Positions 11,629-23,394 of a stretch of 64,000 bases of DNA are shown here, piece after piece. The stretch's first letter is position 1. Every line of letters begins with the position of its first letter. Under the pieces are notes generated by a model, which had not been told where the DNA came from, ran no database searches, and was given only the letters and a program-made list of their open reading frames with translations. Both the position numbers and the translations under genes were made by a program. The stretch is taken from assembly GCA_030411725.1 (NCBI GenBank), contig MU839839.1, positions 868,001-932,000 on the forward strand. Reading direction: 5' to 3'. Source of the stretch: Echria macrotheca. Taxonomy: Eukaryota > Ascomycota > Sordariomycetes > Sordariales > Schizotheciaceae.

Positions 11629-12715
11629 GAGACATCTCGTCATCTTCTTTTCTCCCCCCGACTCCAGCACGATGTTTACCTGTTCGGTGGTATTTGTCAT
11701 TGGCGGCGGGGGGGCATATCAAAGGTACGTCTAGACCCAAATCCCCTTGTATCCTAGTCTCCCCCACGGCAGAAGGCCAATATCACCACCCCCCCTTCCA
11801 CTTCCGGTGTACGAATCCCAACATGTGTACATCGGGGTGGCAACCCGGTTTTCCGGGCGGAAGGGGGCAGATTGACATTCTCACCAACACAGGTCTGACC
11901 TGTACCTGCTTGTGGCCGAGCTACCACGGTCGGAAAGTTTAGTACGTGCGAGACATTTTTTTTTTCATTTTCCCTTCCGCCTCCACACGGACATCTACCT
12001 TTTCAGTGGTATTTGTCTTGGTGGCGGGAGGATATTAAAATACGTCTCCCTCCAATGCTTGACCTGTTCTAGTTCCGCAAGCGTCCACTTTGCAGGGGAG
12101 ACACATCCCAGGATTCTTGTCCTTCCGCCTCCACACGGACATCTACCTTTTCAGTGGTATTTGTCTTGGGGGCGGGAGGATATTAAAGTACGTCTCCCTG
12201 TAAGACTTGACCTGTTCTAGTCCCACAAGCGTCCAGCGAGTAAGGGAGACACATCCCATGATTTTGTCCTTCCGCCTCCACACGGGATTTACCTTTCAGT
12301 GGTATTTTCCCTGGCCGCGGGAGGTGATCAAAGTACGTCTCATTCATAGTGTACTGTGACCTGGCTCTAGTCCTCAGGTTCCAGTCGTGCCGGTGAGACA
12401 CATCTAATGCAAATGATTTTGTCCTTCCACGTCCACACAGGGAGACATACTAGTTCAGTGGTAGCGGTCTTTGGCAACGGAAGGTAGATTGTAGATTGAA
12501 ATTCGGCTCACTGAAGCGGTTCCTGAACTTGCTAGCTACAACAGAATACTTTGTTCTGTGACATGAGAATTTTATTCCCGTCTTCTCCCATACCGGACGT
12601 ACCTCTTTAGTGGTACTATCCATTGGGAGTCGACGTAGATCAATAGTAGTCTCGCTTCTCTGTACGCTTTCCTCTTATGACCTAGATATCTACCTACGGC
12701 CAGAAGATTACAAGC
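11629..12715 (+). repeat. Tandem array of ~148-bp degenerate units (about seven)
   Basis: Units begin near 11631, 11790 (very degraded), 11951, 12100, 12246, 12393 and 12558. The spacing is 146-149 bp in the well-preserved middle. Each unit carries, in order, GGGAGACACAT, CCTTCCGCCTCCACAC, TTCAGTGGTATTTGTC, a GGCGGGAGG block, GTACGTCTC, and TTGACCTGTTCTAG. The last two have the look of an intron donor and a branch/acceptor. In three units (11.63, 11.95 and 12.10 kb) one frame reads YLF(G/S)GIC...K just before the donor-like site, which suggests a decayed repeat-coding gene. The unit length is not a multiple of three and stops are frequent, so no intact protein is proposed. A short open frame begins at 11521 (MNEPSQ...) in the first unit. 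Confidence 0.7.
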
Positions 12716-13439
12716 TGAGAGACATTCGCTTTCGCTGCCCGTGACGTTGAGGCTTTCTGTATCGCATGGTGATGGCCGCTCCTGTATCCATGTGCCACTC
12801 ATTCATGTTGAGAAACTTGAGTTGTAGGAAATGATGCAGTTGTGTGTGAAGGTGTCTAGTGAGTTTCTCGTGGAGTGAGCTGCCCGTGGTGATGCAACTC
12901 CACTGAGCGAAGCGGTTAGATCAACCGTGTCCCTTTGCTAGATTGACGGACTTTGGACTTTTTGGATAGGGGTTTTGCATGGCCCGGGGCGGACCAAAGT
13001 GTTTTTAAAACTATTATTACGCCTCTCTGAGCAAGTTTTTGGGCTTATTGTTTTTTGTAAATCGACTTTTGAGAGTTTTCAGTAGGCGAGTTAAGTGACA
13101 ACTATCCTCTCGTTGTATTTTCCAGAAGGCTGATCTGGGGCTTTTACCTCTTAAAATCTTCGTGGCAGAGCCCCTTTCCCAAATGATTCCCCTGAGTCTG
13201 TCGATTTGACGGAGTACATAGTCGATCTTAACCGCCCCGCCCCTGAATTGATGATTTATGCGTGCATGAGCTGACAGATCCCTCTTGCCCAAGCAACAGA
13301 AACAACAAATGAAGTTTTGCGACCTGTGACAGTCTCGGTGCATTTGATTTGTGAAGATTTCATGGATTGCTTTTCTGTCGCTTGCATCCAGACCAGAGCT
13401 TCCGACTCAAATAGGTACTCAATACCCTGCAGCCCCCCA
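12716..13439. other. Intergenic, no gene seen
   Basis: Unique sequence between the tandem array and the 3' end of the minus-strand membrane-protein gene. No RNA gene or supported coding frame was seen. Confidence 0.35.
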
Positions 13440-14027
13440 TCACGGCCTGACAGCAGCTCGTGGTAATGGCGACGGCTGTGCAAACCCTTCCGGATCTTCG
13501 TTCACCAGTCTGCCCGTCTCCATCCGCTCCCAGGGTGGGATGATTCTCCCCGCCGCATCATGTGTTCGATCCCGCAGTCGGACCGGCTCGTATCGCCTCC
13601 CTCCCCGATTTCGATGATCCCTCCTGCTGGCCGAGCGTGTCCGCTGCGGCTGTCGGTCCTCGCCTGGTCGTCTCCGCTGGTTCATCTCTGGTGATCGTCC
13701 TCCCCTCGACTCCGCATCTGAATCTGACGAGTCGCCGTCTGATGAGTGACGTTGATCCTCGTCCTGGCGGGCACGGAGTTGTCGTTGCTCGGCAGCGAGT
13801 TTTTCGTATATCGGGTCTCTCTCCTCTGCCGCCCGTATCGCGGCGCCTTTCTTTTTCATGGTCAGGATGAAGTAGACTATCAGCGCGATGACGATGGCTA
13901 CGCCTATTACGATGGGGATGGCGACGTAGGGTCCGAGGGATGAGACGGTTGTGCTGGCTGCGTCGACGGAGGATGAGATTCTGCTGCCTGTGCCGGGGAC
14001 GCGTGGTACTAGAATTCGAGGAGGCAT
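13440..14027 (-). CDS. Small single-pass membrane protein with Arg/Ser-rich tail
   Basis: A single exon of 195 residues starting MPPRILVPRV. A Ser/Thr-rich N-terminal part of about 30 residues leads to one strong membrane helix (about 33-55: YVAIPIVIGVAIVIALIVYF). A KKK stop-transfer signal follows, then a long charged tail with Asp/Ser clusters and many Arg residues. This suggests an outside N-terminus and a cytosolic tail that may be phosphorylated. I do not recognise a family. Fungal wall-stress sensors have a similar Ser/Thr - helix - basic tail plan, but this protein has no signal peptide and no WSC domain, so that is only an analogy. The coding evidence is the coherent membrane topology and a good ATG context. 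Confidence 0.65.
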   Translation of the reverse strand: MPPRILVPRVPGTGSRISSSVDAASTTVSSLGPYVAIPIVIGVAIVIALIVYFILTMKKKGAAIRAAEERDPIYEKLAAEQRQLRARQDEDQRHSSDGDSSDSDAESRGGRSPEMNQRRRPGEDRQPQRTRSASRRDHRNRGGRRYEPVRLRDRTHDAAGRIIPPWERMETGRLVNEDPEGFAQPSPLPRAAVRP

Positions 14028-16023
14028 GATTGTGTGTTTCGGGGGTTGTCGTTGTTGACCTTGCGAGGTCGGAGATCAAGATGGGAGCTGCAATTAAGGT
14101 TTTTGAGTTGGTGCTGGCTGGCAAAGCAGGGAATTCGCCTTGTGGTGTGCTGTGCCGCCCGATCAGGAGGCTGTGATGCCCCGGGCACGGCCAAAGGATG
14201 CGGCTGACAGGGGGGTGAAACCGATGTGAGTGGACGGTGAGCCGCTCGCCTTGCAGGGTGATTTATGCGTTGAACCGGTTGCCTATGCGCCCGCCCCTGG
14301 GGGCCAATCCTGTACGACCTAGAATAGTAGACAATTAATGTCTGTAGAATGACGTCCTTCAGGTAACGAGAACCCGGAGGTGGCTTATGTAAACTTACAC
14401 CTGGGCAGGTCTTTTCTGATTGGTTGTTGAGTTGCGAGACTTGTAGCCGCCCAGGGGTTCAATGACCACAAACGCAACCGGGGCAGCAGGTCATGAGGGC
14501 CTTGGTGTATACGAAGATCAAATCTCTGGCAAGGATCATGGGTTGCTTCAATCAGTTCTTCTGTGGGACAAATCCAGGCCTAAATATTGTATCTCGGGCA
14601 CTGTTTTGCTCAGTTGGCGATAACTGAATTCACTACGGTTTAAGGTAACGACAAACGCGTTGTTGTAAAGAATGCAATCGGTTCCTGTACAATTCATTTC
14701 AAAATCGCCTGACAGATTGATCTCTAACGGTGTTGAAGCCGCTTTATATGTGTCGCTATCGCGATTTGGTATGTCCTATTTCGTCTTACTCGCCGGCTGT
14801 GAACATCGAACGGGCATCAATCTGTGCTTGAATGTGGACATTTGGCTATCCGGCGAGATGACTTGCGTTCCGCCGAGGGATATCGTTGTGAGCGAAAAGA
14901 CTAAACCTTAGAGGTCGGAAGACATGGCTCGATTTTGATGATATTCCCACTTTATCTGATGAGTATTCGCGACCGTTTGGTAAAAAAGGGTGCTATCACA
15001 ACAAAGACGTATAGACGATGTTGTTACGATTCGGTTTCCCGGTCCGTATATGGGTGAACTGTTGCTTAAAGATACGCCTATATGTACACGATAACAACCA
15101 AGACGAAATGGCTTTCAGAAGCGGTTGGTAACTAGCCTTGGATGTCAGGCAGGTTTGGAATCTATGACAGAAATTATTGTCACTGGACACCCCGTGATGA
15201 AGCCCAGGATAACAGGCTCTGGTCCAAGGCGGCAGCGCTCGGCGTCGTTCAAGGTTCATCGGCAGTCAAACCGCCGGCTGAGCCAGGGGCATTGATTTAG
15301 TGTTCCACAAAGGTCCCAGCTCAGTAACTAGAATTGGAGCAGACTCTCTGAGAACGGCAGTCGCGATGGTCGATGAGCTCCAGTGACCTGGATAATCTCG
15401 CCTTCCCACATATGCGGGTTTCAGGGAGCATTTTGTGCACGGCTGTCATGCGTCCTAACCTTGATCTGGTCTCCTAGGAGTGGGTGCCTTTCTCCTCATG
15501 GTCACTGCGTGGGACTATCGGATTTAATGATGTATCACGGGCATATTTTTTTTGTGTTGTCTGTAGGATCTGGATCATTGACTTTCATTGATCGGGGCCA
15601 TCCTCCTCTGCATAATCACGGTGATGGCCTCGCTTTCCAGTCTTCAGACCAAATGCAAAGCTCTTTGTTGTGTTTCTGGTGCCTGAAGCGATGCTGTGAC
15701 TGTGAATTGTGATCGTGATATTGTGGCCGTGGAATATGATGGTAAAATTGTGAGCGAACTGTCGTGATCGCAAAACTATGACCGCAATATTGTGATCGCG
15801 GTATCATAACCAAAATGCTGGGATCGAATTATTGTGGCCGAAAAATTGTGGCCGAAACTTTTTTTCTTCGCGCCTTCCATATTCTTCCTCACTTGCCCAC
15901 CTTCTTACTTCTCTTCTTCCTTCTCGCCCTTTCGAATTTCTCACAACACCAACAACAACCACGAACGAACAACGAACGACGAACGAACGACGAACGAACG
16001 AGAACTGACAGCCAACCAACACC
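14028..16023. other. Intergenic region with short imperfect repeats
   Basis: About 2 kb between the divergent membrane-protein gene and the BTB-like gene. I see no supported gene. Its right end (about 15700-15860) has iterated ATTGTGGCCG/ATTGTGATCG motifs, followed by a CT-rich leader and a run of ACGAACGAAC repeats just before the ATG at 16024. Confidence 0.45.
15700..15860. repeat. Degenerate short tandem repeat (ATTGTGRYCG type)
   Basis: About eight imperfect copies of a 14-16-bp motif around ATTGTGGCCG / ATTGTGATCG / ACTATGACCG lie directly upstream of the BTB-like gene. The copies vary mostly by transitions. The motif could be a minisatellite or a cluster of binding sites. Confidence 0.55.
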
Positions 16024-17983
16024 ATGAATACTGACGGTCACCAGGTCCCCTCCGAGGCGCAAGGCCTCATCCCATCGCTGGGAACCTCATCTGAGGCTCC
16101 GACGTCAGACCGGCCGTCCTCGCCAATCGCCCACCCTCCCGTCAAGATCAAACGGCAGCGCGACGACTCACCTATGGGCGTTCAGCACACCGAAACTCGG
16201 GCCGCCACTGCTGCTCAAGTCTCGGTCAAAGTCGAGGAGAAGTCGCGAGACTCTTCCTCCCCCACCATCAAATCTATGGCCAGCGCCGATCGAGCTTCCG
16301 CCATGGCTTCACCAAGGCCCAACACACCGCTTGCTTCGGGAGCTCTTCCTGGGGCTCAGTCACCATTTGCGACCCGGCGCTCGTCAATCAAGACTGAGGA
16401 AATGGTTCCTTCGGTCGCTAGACCCGTCGGTGATCAAAATCCGACCATTCAGCCGCGCCCGAATCGTCAGGCGCCCGCGGCTGTGCCTGTCTCTCGTCCC
16501 GCTGTCAGACACGCGGCAGTTCCAGTCCAGCATCCACGTCCAAGCCCCCTCCCAGGAGCGCCTCAACACCAGAACACCACCATGGCGGCTCCCCAAGAGC
16601 GTCGCCCAGCTGCTGTCCCTGTTGAGGGTGCCACAGGCCCTTGGCAGCATTACGCAGCGACCCCGGTCAAGGAGGAGCCCAATCTCAATCAAGACTCGGA
16701 CATCGTCTGCAGAGATAATCGCGGAAGCTCCGATGCCCGCAGTGCCAGCGGGCCCAAGAAAAACAGAGAGGACGAATCGGACGATGCCGCTCTTATCATG
16801 ACCGACGTTCTTGATTCACGTGGCGATCTTTTCCTACGCGTCGCGCTGAAAGACGACGATGGCGACATCCGCCAGTTCCAGGTGTGCTCGCGCACTCTCT
16901 TCCGTGCCTCGCCCAAGCTTGAGCTCCAGTTCAATCGTCGGGACTCGCCTCCACCGATGCAGGCGCGGCCGCTGATCAACGCTAGGCCGAAACCCAAGAC
17001 CATGACCATCAGCGGCGTGAACCCCCAGGCGCTCGCTGTCGTCCTGCAGCTTATCCATGGCCAGGTGACAAAGGTCTTTGACAAGCTTAAAAACCGCGAA
17101 CTGCTCGGCGAGGTGCTTGTCGTAACCCAGAAACTCGAAATGGACGCTTGTCTTGCTCCCGTCGCTGCCAAATTCATGACCAAGATCGTCGACCTCAAGA
17201 CCTTTCGTCACGACGTCCTCGGCCCCCAGCTGTGGATTACCTACCGCTTTGGCCTCGTTACACTCATGCGCAAAACCATAGCTATGATCGTCAGCAGCAG
17301 CCGCATCACTGCGGACGGCCAGCTGGTGGGCTTTGGTGGCGAAACTCCAGTCAAATACAGTGACTACCATCCGCTGCGGACCATTGGTATTCTGTGTAGG
17401 TCTCCCTTCCTTTACACTACCAGCAGTGAACTAACACGAGACTCAAACAGCCGACCTTGTCAAGTGCCGCGCGGCCGTCATCGACGGTCTCATCGAATGG
17501 GTCAACCGGGCCATCCACAAGCTGACGCACACGGCCACCGCCCACAGACTCGACCTCTCAAGCAGAACCAACGTGTGCAAGGGTGCAAACTGGCAGTCTC
17601 GCTGCGACTCCCTCATGCTTGGCGCCTTCCAGCGGGCGCTGGCCGAACACAAATGGAGTTACACAGTTGTCGAGGACATGGCAGGAGGCAATGACGGCCT
17701 CCGTGTGCTAAAGGTGCGCATGAACCCGTCGCTGGACGAGTTCCGCGGGAGCGCCCGCCAGATGCATCGCAACATCCAGGCCATGGTCAAGGAGGCGTGC
17801 ACCATCGCGTCGCCCTGGGGTCAGAGCCACCAGGTCTGCAACCCCATGGGTGACGAACAGTACAAGACTCTCGACGACTTTGTTCGGGATGCCCTAAATA
17901 CCGTCAGGCTTGGCGAGGATGACTTTGCCACACGGGCCAGGGCGGTTGGGTTGGAAACGACGGATGAGTTCAATGCTCCTTAG
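16024..17983 (+). CDS. BTB/POZ-like protein with long disordered N-terminus
   Basis: Exons are 16024-17395 and 17451-17983, giving 634 residues. The intron has donor GTAGGT and acceptor ACAG, and the phases match (T|CC). Residues 1 to about 250 are Pro/Ser/Ala-rich and probably disordered, with several K-x-E motifs of the sumoylation type. From about 255 the sequence LFLRVALKDDDGDIRQFQVCSRTL, the Ala/Leu-rich helices with VVLQLIHGQ, and LVVTQKLEMDACL fit the BTB/POZ fold common in Sordariomycete expansions. The C-terminal part is helical and of unknown role. BTB proteins of this type are often adaptors or chromatin-linked. The exact partner is unknown. Confidence 0.8.
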
Positions 17984-18613
17984 GGACTTCAGTGCTTGGT
18001 TTTGGGTGGAGGATCCGATCTTCCTCATTCCGCAATTCAGGTACTTTCTTCTTGGTTCTTGAGTGTAAATATATACCTCCGGCTCACGGTTATTTGGGCG
18101 TCAATGGCGTCTCATGTGTCCGGTTTTAAGGTAGTCACCATGCTGCGGGCTTCTCTAGTGGAAGCGCTAGTTCGTCGGTACCTAGTCTTTAGAGCGCGAC
18201 GATCTCGAAATTCAACATTTTTGGAGCAGCTAGGATTAAAGTGCGTTATCGGCCATCGGGCATCCGTGCCCATGGAATTACTAAGGACCCGCTGGGTATA
18301 ATAAGACTGGCCTAAACGGGGAACTTAAAAGCAGTCCAGCAGCCCAAACCCTTCCCGCTCCTCTGGCCTCATCTGCTCGCACCTGCCTTCTTGGAGACTT
18401 CCCTGTGTGTCCTGACACGTGCTTTCCAGCTTGTTTGCTGCATTCTACGCGGAATTGCTGAAACCTCGCCAGGTATTCCCCGCCCATCTCTGCCATTCCA
18501 TCTTCATCGTCCATGGTTTATGCTAACACCACGAGTAAGATCAACACCGCCAACCAGAGCACCGCACCACGTCAACTTATCTAGATACCCACGCAGACAA
18601 CCGACGTCGGTCT
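17984..18613. other. Intergenic, no gene seen
   Basis: A 630-bp spacer holding the 3' UTR of the BTB-like gene and the promoter and leader of the next gene. The sequence near 18296-18305 (GTATAATAAG) is a possible TATA-like element. Confidence 0.35.
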
Positions 18614-20000
18614 ATGACAAGTAGACACCCACTCCCGGCTGCGCCCGGGGCCCCGCCTCCGCCGATTCCGGCCCTCCGCTGCCAGTTCCCTTCCCAGGAC
18701 GAGTTCCCATCCGCATCCCAAGCCCCAGCGACCCTGCCATTCGGGGCCTTGACTCCTCCACCGCCAGAGTTTCACATCCTGGACGAGAGCCCAGTCTTAC
18801 CGCTCCCCTGTCCACGTCAGTTAACCGAAGCTCTCAAGCCTCGTTCCGACGCTGTACCCGCCGTCTTCGTCGAAACCGAAGTCTATGCCGATCCGAGACA
18901 GTCCCTAGGAAGAGCACACATTATAGATATCGATAAGTTCTCGAGCCGGACGGACCTGCGCTCCTTCCGCCTCTGCGATGCGGTGACCACGGTTCTCCAC
19001 TGCCTCAACCCGAAGCTAGCTGCCGCAATCGAGCATGATGCAGTGAACATGGGAACCATGGATTTCGTATTCCGGGACATGCGGCTAGGCTGGAGCGCAC
19101 GGGAAAATACGGTCGTCACATTTGAGATGTCGAGGCATCCAGGGGAGAATGGTCGACGCACACGCACTGAGGTAATGGTCACCTACTTGTGCCGGGCTCT
19201 TTACGCAAGAAGCTGCAGGTACATACCAGCGATGCTGCTTACACGGTACCTAGGCTACGTTATACCCCTTCCAAAGGACCAAGAGCGTTAAGTACAATGC
19301 CACGTTCGATGCCGAGACTGGTACATACTGGCCCGACTCGGCAGCCCACGGCTTCTCCTACACCGAGGAAAACTCTGTTAGGACAGAAACCCGGGACCGG
19401 GCGCTAGTAGAGCTCTACGGATCATACATTGGATCCTGTCTACTTCTGGGCGGCTTCCACCGGCGCACTCCGTACAACTATTTGGACATCAAGCGCAACG
19501 GAGACCCGGTGTACCCGGACTGGCCGGACGAAAAAGTTACTCCCGAGGCCGATATGCTGCGGCGCGGCATATACAATAGGTGGGAGACCGTAGGCGACAG
19601 GAATGATGCTGCGAGAAGATTGTTTCAAGGCTCGGTGGCGAAGCCGAAGCTGCCGGTGCATGATTTGGTTGGATGGTCAGAGAGGCGCAAGGCGGCGCGT
19701 GAGGAGGCAAAGGCCCGGGGACGTGCCGGCGAGGTGTCGCGCGGAAGAGGGTACTCTGTATCGTGGGAGAAGGGGTATCCTGTGTTCGACGTGCGACAGG
19801 GGGCGGGGCATGGCATGGTCGGTAGTGTCCTGGCTGGTGATGTCGGGTCGGGCGAGCGTACGGAGTTGGGACTGAGTGATTCCATCCGCGACAGCTTGGA
19901 TTGGGAACCCCGTCACGATCGGGGGAGCATCACCCGTGACGACACCAAGGTGTCTGCCCTTGACAATGGAGAGAGTCTCTTGGTGGCTAACTGCCCCTAG
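18614..20000 (+). CDS. Protein of unknown function next to the retrotransposon
   Basis: Exons are 18614-19218 and 19286-20000, giving 439 residues. The donor is GTACAT, the acceptor is AAGAG|C, and the split codon is AG|C. The N-terminal 60 residues are Pro-rich. The middle (about 95-330) looks globular, with conserved-looking blocks SSRTDLRSFRLCDAV, MGTMDFVFRDMRLGW, NATFDAETGTYWPDS and ELYGSYIGSCLLLGGF. The last ~110 residues are charged and low in complexity. I do not recognise a domain. It lies 0.9 kb from the RIP-affected retrotransposon, yet its own composition is normal, so RIP does not seem to have leaked into it. The single-intron model is supported by frame continuity only. Confidence 0.6.
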
Positions 20001-20923
20001 ATGATCGAGCTCCTCGAGGCGCTGAAGAAGTCTCCAGGCACGAAACAGGGTGTCGATCCGCATCTCGAAGATGGACCTCGACAACTGCCACATTTCCCCC
20101 CGAAACCTAGGCGCATCAAGCCGTATGTTCGATGGCATCCGTATATTCGATGGCTTTCGTATACCCGGACTGAACCGGGTCGGAAACAACCAACGCTAGT
20201 TCTACGGGCGGTTTATTAGGGTGTATTGTTGTCGATATTGCTACGAGGTAGGGTAGGTTGAAGAGTAGCGATTGCTTGAAATTCTCGGCGAATGGGTACC
20301 CGAATATCTATTCTGGATGCCGTCAGCAAGGTTCTGAAGAATTGGTCCCTCTGGTGAGAGGGACGCCAGCGTTTATCATTCATGGGAAGACGCCGTTCTA
20401 CGCCACCCCTTATTGACGTGGCGACGTACGAGAAACCAACACATGGAGTTCAGCGTCTTGCTTGCAGAAGGGCAGTCATTTGCGCGGGTTAGGTTTGGAT
20501 ATTCAGGGGCAAGCGTGGAAGCCCTCGGGGGAGCTGTTACGACGCTGTAGACAAAACAGGAGACAGAAGGGGGTTCGGTGTATCATAGCTCCTTCGGCAA
20601 CGTGTTCTGAAATGATATCACTCACCTGCATGATACCTTATCCCTGGGACCGTGAACTGCGAAGGGGACTTGACTGAAGAGAGAGGTCACCGACTGGTCC
20701 TCCAGTTCATCGCATCCACTCGTCGCTTTCGCGGTGTTGGCACGCACATGTTGAACAACGCAACGACTGGCCAAAGCCTTCCCAAATATAACTCGAGACT
20801 AAAATATGCCAGAACTCACTCTGCATTGCATTGCCTAGCCGGCCTCCGGCCATCACCAAAGACTGCCTCTGCAGCACATTCCCCCCACAGGCAGAATCCG
20901 GTTCGGGTTCGGAGCGGACACAC
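20001..20923. other. Intergenic, left flank of the retrotransposon
   Basis: Normal-composition sequence between the unknown gene and the transposon target site. No gene is supported. Confidence 0.35.
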
Positions 20924-20928
20924 GTGCC
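20924..20928. repeat. Left target-site duplication (GTGCC)
   Basis: This 5-bp GTGCC directly before the left LTR is repeated exactly at 28200-28204 after the right LTR. Five-base duplications are standard for LTR retrotransposon integration. Confidence 0.85.
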
Positions 20929-21124
20929 TGTGGGAATATTCCTGGCACGCGTACTTGGCGCAGATAGCTCTTAGCTGCTGGTAGTGGCAAAACGGTTATA
21001 TTTTAATAGTTAATTACAGGAGGAAACGCAGCCATCTAACAATAATATAAAGAACCGTTCCTAAACACTCCTTCCCTAACAATAATAGGACCGCTCCTGC
21101 CAACCCTGCCAGGCCTACCTAATA
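20929..21124 (-). repeat. 3' LTR of the retrotransposon (left in window)
   Basis: This 196-bp LTR begins TGTGGGAATATTCC and ends CCTAATA. It differs from the right LTR at about two dozen positions, all transitions. Roughly three quarters of the changed bases (A or T) lie in this copy, mostly in its inner two thirds. Confidence 0.92.
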
Positions 21125-21143
21125 GCTGCCCCCCTTAGAGAAT

Positions 21144-21161
21144 GCTTGCGCCTTCGCAAGC
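21144..21161. other. Short perfect hairpin beside the LTR
   Basis: A seven-base stem GCTTGCG/CGCAAGC closes a CCTT loop, just inside the left LTR in one of the few GC-rich islands of the element. It may be a residue of the element's 3' non-coding region. Confidence 0.4.
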
Positions 21162-23394
21162 CTAGAATAATTTTAAATATAGGAAAACGTTTTTTGTACG
21201 ATAAAACTGCTTTTTCAGTATCTCCGGGGGATTATTTGTTCCTGGAGCGTTCGCGTTGCTGGAAGTTTTGCAGTAGTTTTTGCGAATCCGCTCCTAATTG
21301 CTTTGCTGTAAACTATTTTTTAAATTCTAAGCTTAATTTTTTGTAATTAATAAGATATTGCGTATATTAGCCTTTATTATTTTTTTTTACGATTATTTTC
21401 CTATAATTAGTTATATGTATTAGGCCCGCGTTAGGGAGCGTTTTTCTAAAATGGTTAAAGATTACTAGCTTTAAGTGATTTATTAATACTATATTGTAAT
21501 TCTTTTAATAAAAAGGAAAGTTTAAGTAGTAGGTAAGTTTTTTTATACGCTTTATAATTTGGAATAATTTTATGTACTAAATATTAAACTTTTTTATAAT
21601 AGAAGTTTTTAAAATAGTATATTTCTTATATAGGCGTAAATATACGTAATCTTTTACGTTAAAGAAGCGGGGAGTTTTTTTACGGTTATAATATATTTTA
21701 ATAGTAATTATTATAAAAGTAATTATATTATAAACCGTAAAATATTTTATAGTAATTTTAAAATAATTATTGGAGGAGGGATTTCGGTTAATAAAAGCGT
21801 TAGGGATATAATTTAGTATAAAGCTTAAAATCTTTTTATTAAAAGCGATTTTAATAATTAAAAAACGCGTATTATTATACTTAAACTAAAGTTATAGGAT
21901 TACTTTTAGCTACTTGCGAGGATCTTTTAAGCTATTAATATAGTATTTAATAACTAATTAAATAATTTAAATTATTTTTTTAATTTAATTGTTTATTTAT
22001 AAGTAATAAACTATTAAATAAAAAAACCTTATATTAATTTTTTTTTAAGTAACCTTTTATAAATCTATAAGGAATTTTAAATTACGATTTAAAAAAATAA
22101 TTTTGGGAATACCCTAGTTATAAAGTAAAAAAGCGTTTATAAAAGCTATACTTTATTTTTAAACGCTTTAAGTATTTTTACTAGGGATAAAAATTGTTTA
22201 TTTAAAAAGGTAATTTATAATAATTATAATTATATCAAAAGTATTTTTATTTGCCTTATTATAGGGAAGAGTTATTATAAAATCGATATTAATTATATAA
22301 TATAAGTAAAATAATTTAAGAATAAGTTATATATTTTCGTATAATTTATAATACCTTTTAGAGAAAGTTTTATAATTTAAGTAAGCTTTGAAATAGTTTT
22401 TAAATTTTTTTACTACATTAAAAATATAATAATAGGTAAAATATTTATTAAGGTAATAGTAACCGATATAAATCTTTCCATAAAAAAATTTGAAGATTTT
22501 AGGTATATAATTTTTTAGTACGTAAAGTTATATTATAGATCCTTTTATAGTTTTTTAAAGTAATTTTTAATATTATAAAAATAATAAATCCACTTAATTT
22601 TTAAAAACTAGGTAAGTATTTTAGTAAAGTATTTTTAGAACCTTTTTCTACTATAAATTAATATAATAATTTTACTAAAATTTACTTTTAAATACGGGAT
22701 TTATTTTAATAAGGATAGTTTTTAGCTTATACTTTAGATTAATTTATATATAAAAAGGCTTTTTATAAGGTATAAATAATTTAGAAAAAGGTTTAAATTT
22801 TAAAAGGTATACTTAGTTATAAGTTTAGTATAGAGCCTAAAATTGCTTTAAATCTAGTAGTGTAATTATTATTATATAAAGAGATTCTTCCACGATCGTA
22901 AATTAGGAATTTTCGTTATTTAAAAGTATTTTTAAACCGTTTTCGCTTTTATAATTAAAAGGGTTTATATCGCTATAAAATAGTTATAAAAGTACGTTTA
23001 ATACAATATAATCTTTTCCGGGCTTATAATATATATTAATTTTAAATTTATTAGCGTACTTTATAGTATAAATAATCTTTTTATTTTTTACGTTTATTAC
23101 TATAAAGTTAGCGATATTTATTTGCTTTTAAAAGCCGATAATTACATTATAATCTATAAAGATAATAGCGGGAGGGCTTTTTATAATATTAATTTAATAA
23201 TAATACTTTTTTAAAACTTAAATAAAGTTGAGGATTTTTATCTCAATTAATTAGTATCTTTTCTCGCTATTTTTAAGGATTTATAATAGAAATGTAATTA
23301 TTTTTATCGTTATACTTACTAGGTAAGTAAGAATATTTTCCATAAGCGAGAATATTTTTAATATAGTTTCCTCCTTAATATAATAAATTCTTAC

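Noticed and set aside
11521..11942. A two-exon protein model across the first array units
   Set aside because: The first exon is plausible, but the only good acceptor downstream (after 11892) breaks the reading frame, so I did not join exons.
11629..12715. CRISPR-like array
   Set aside because: The units are continuous ~148-bp tandem repeats with no spacers, in a eukaryotic genome.
21130..21346. 66-codon frame just inside the left LTR
   Set aside because: It lies in the 3' non-coding part of the minus-strand element and has no similarity to transposon proteins.
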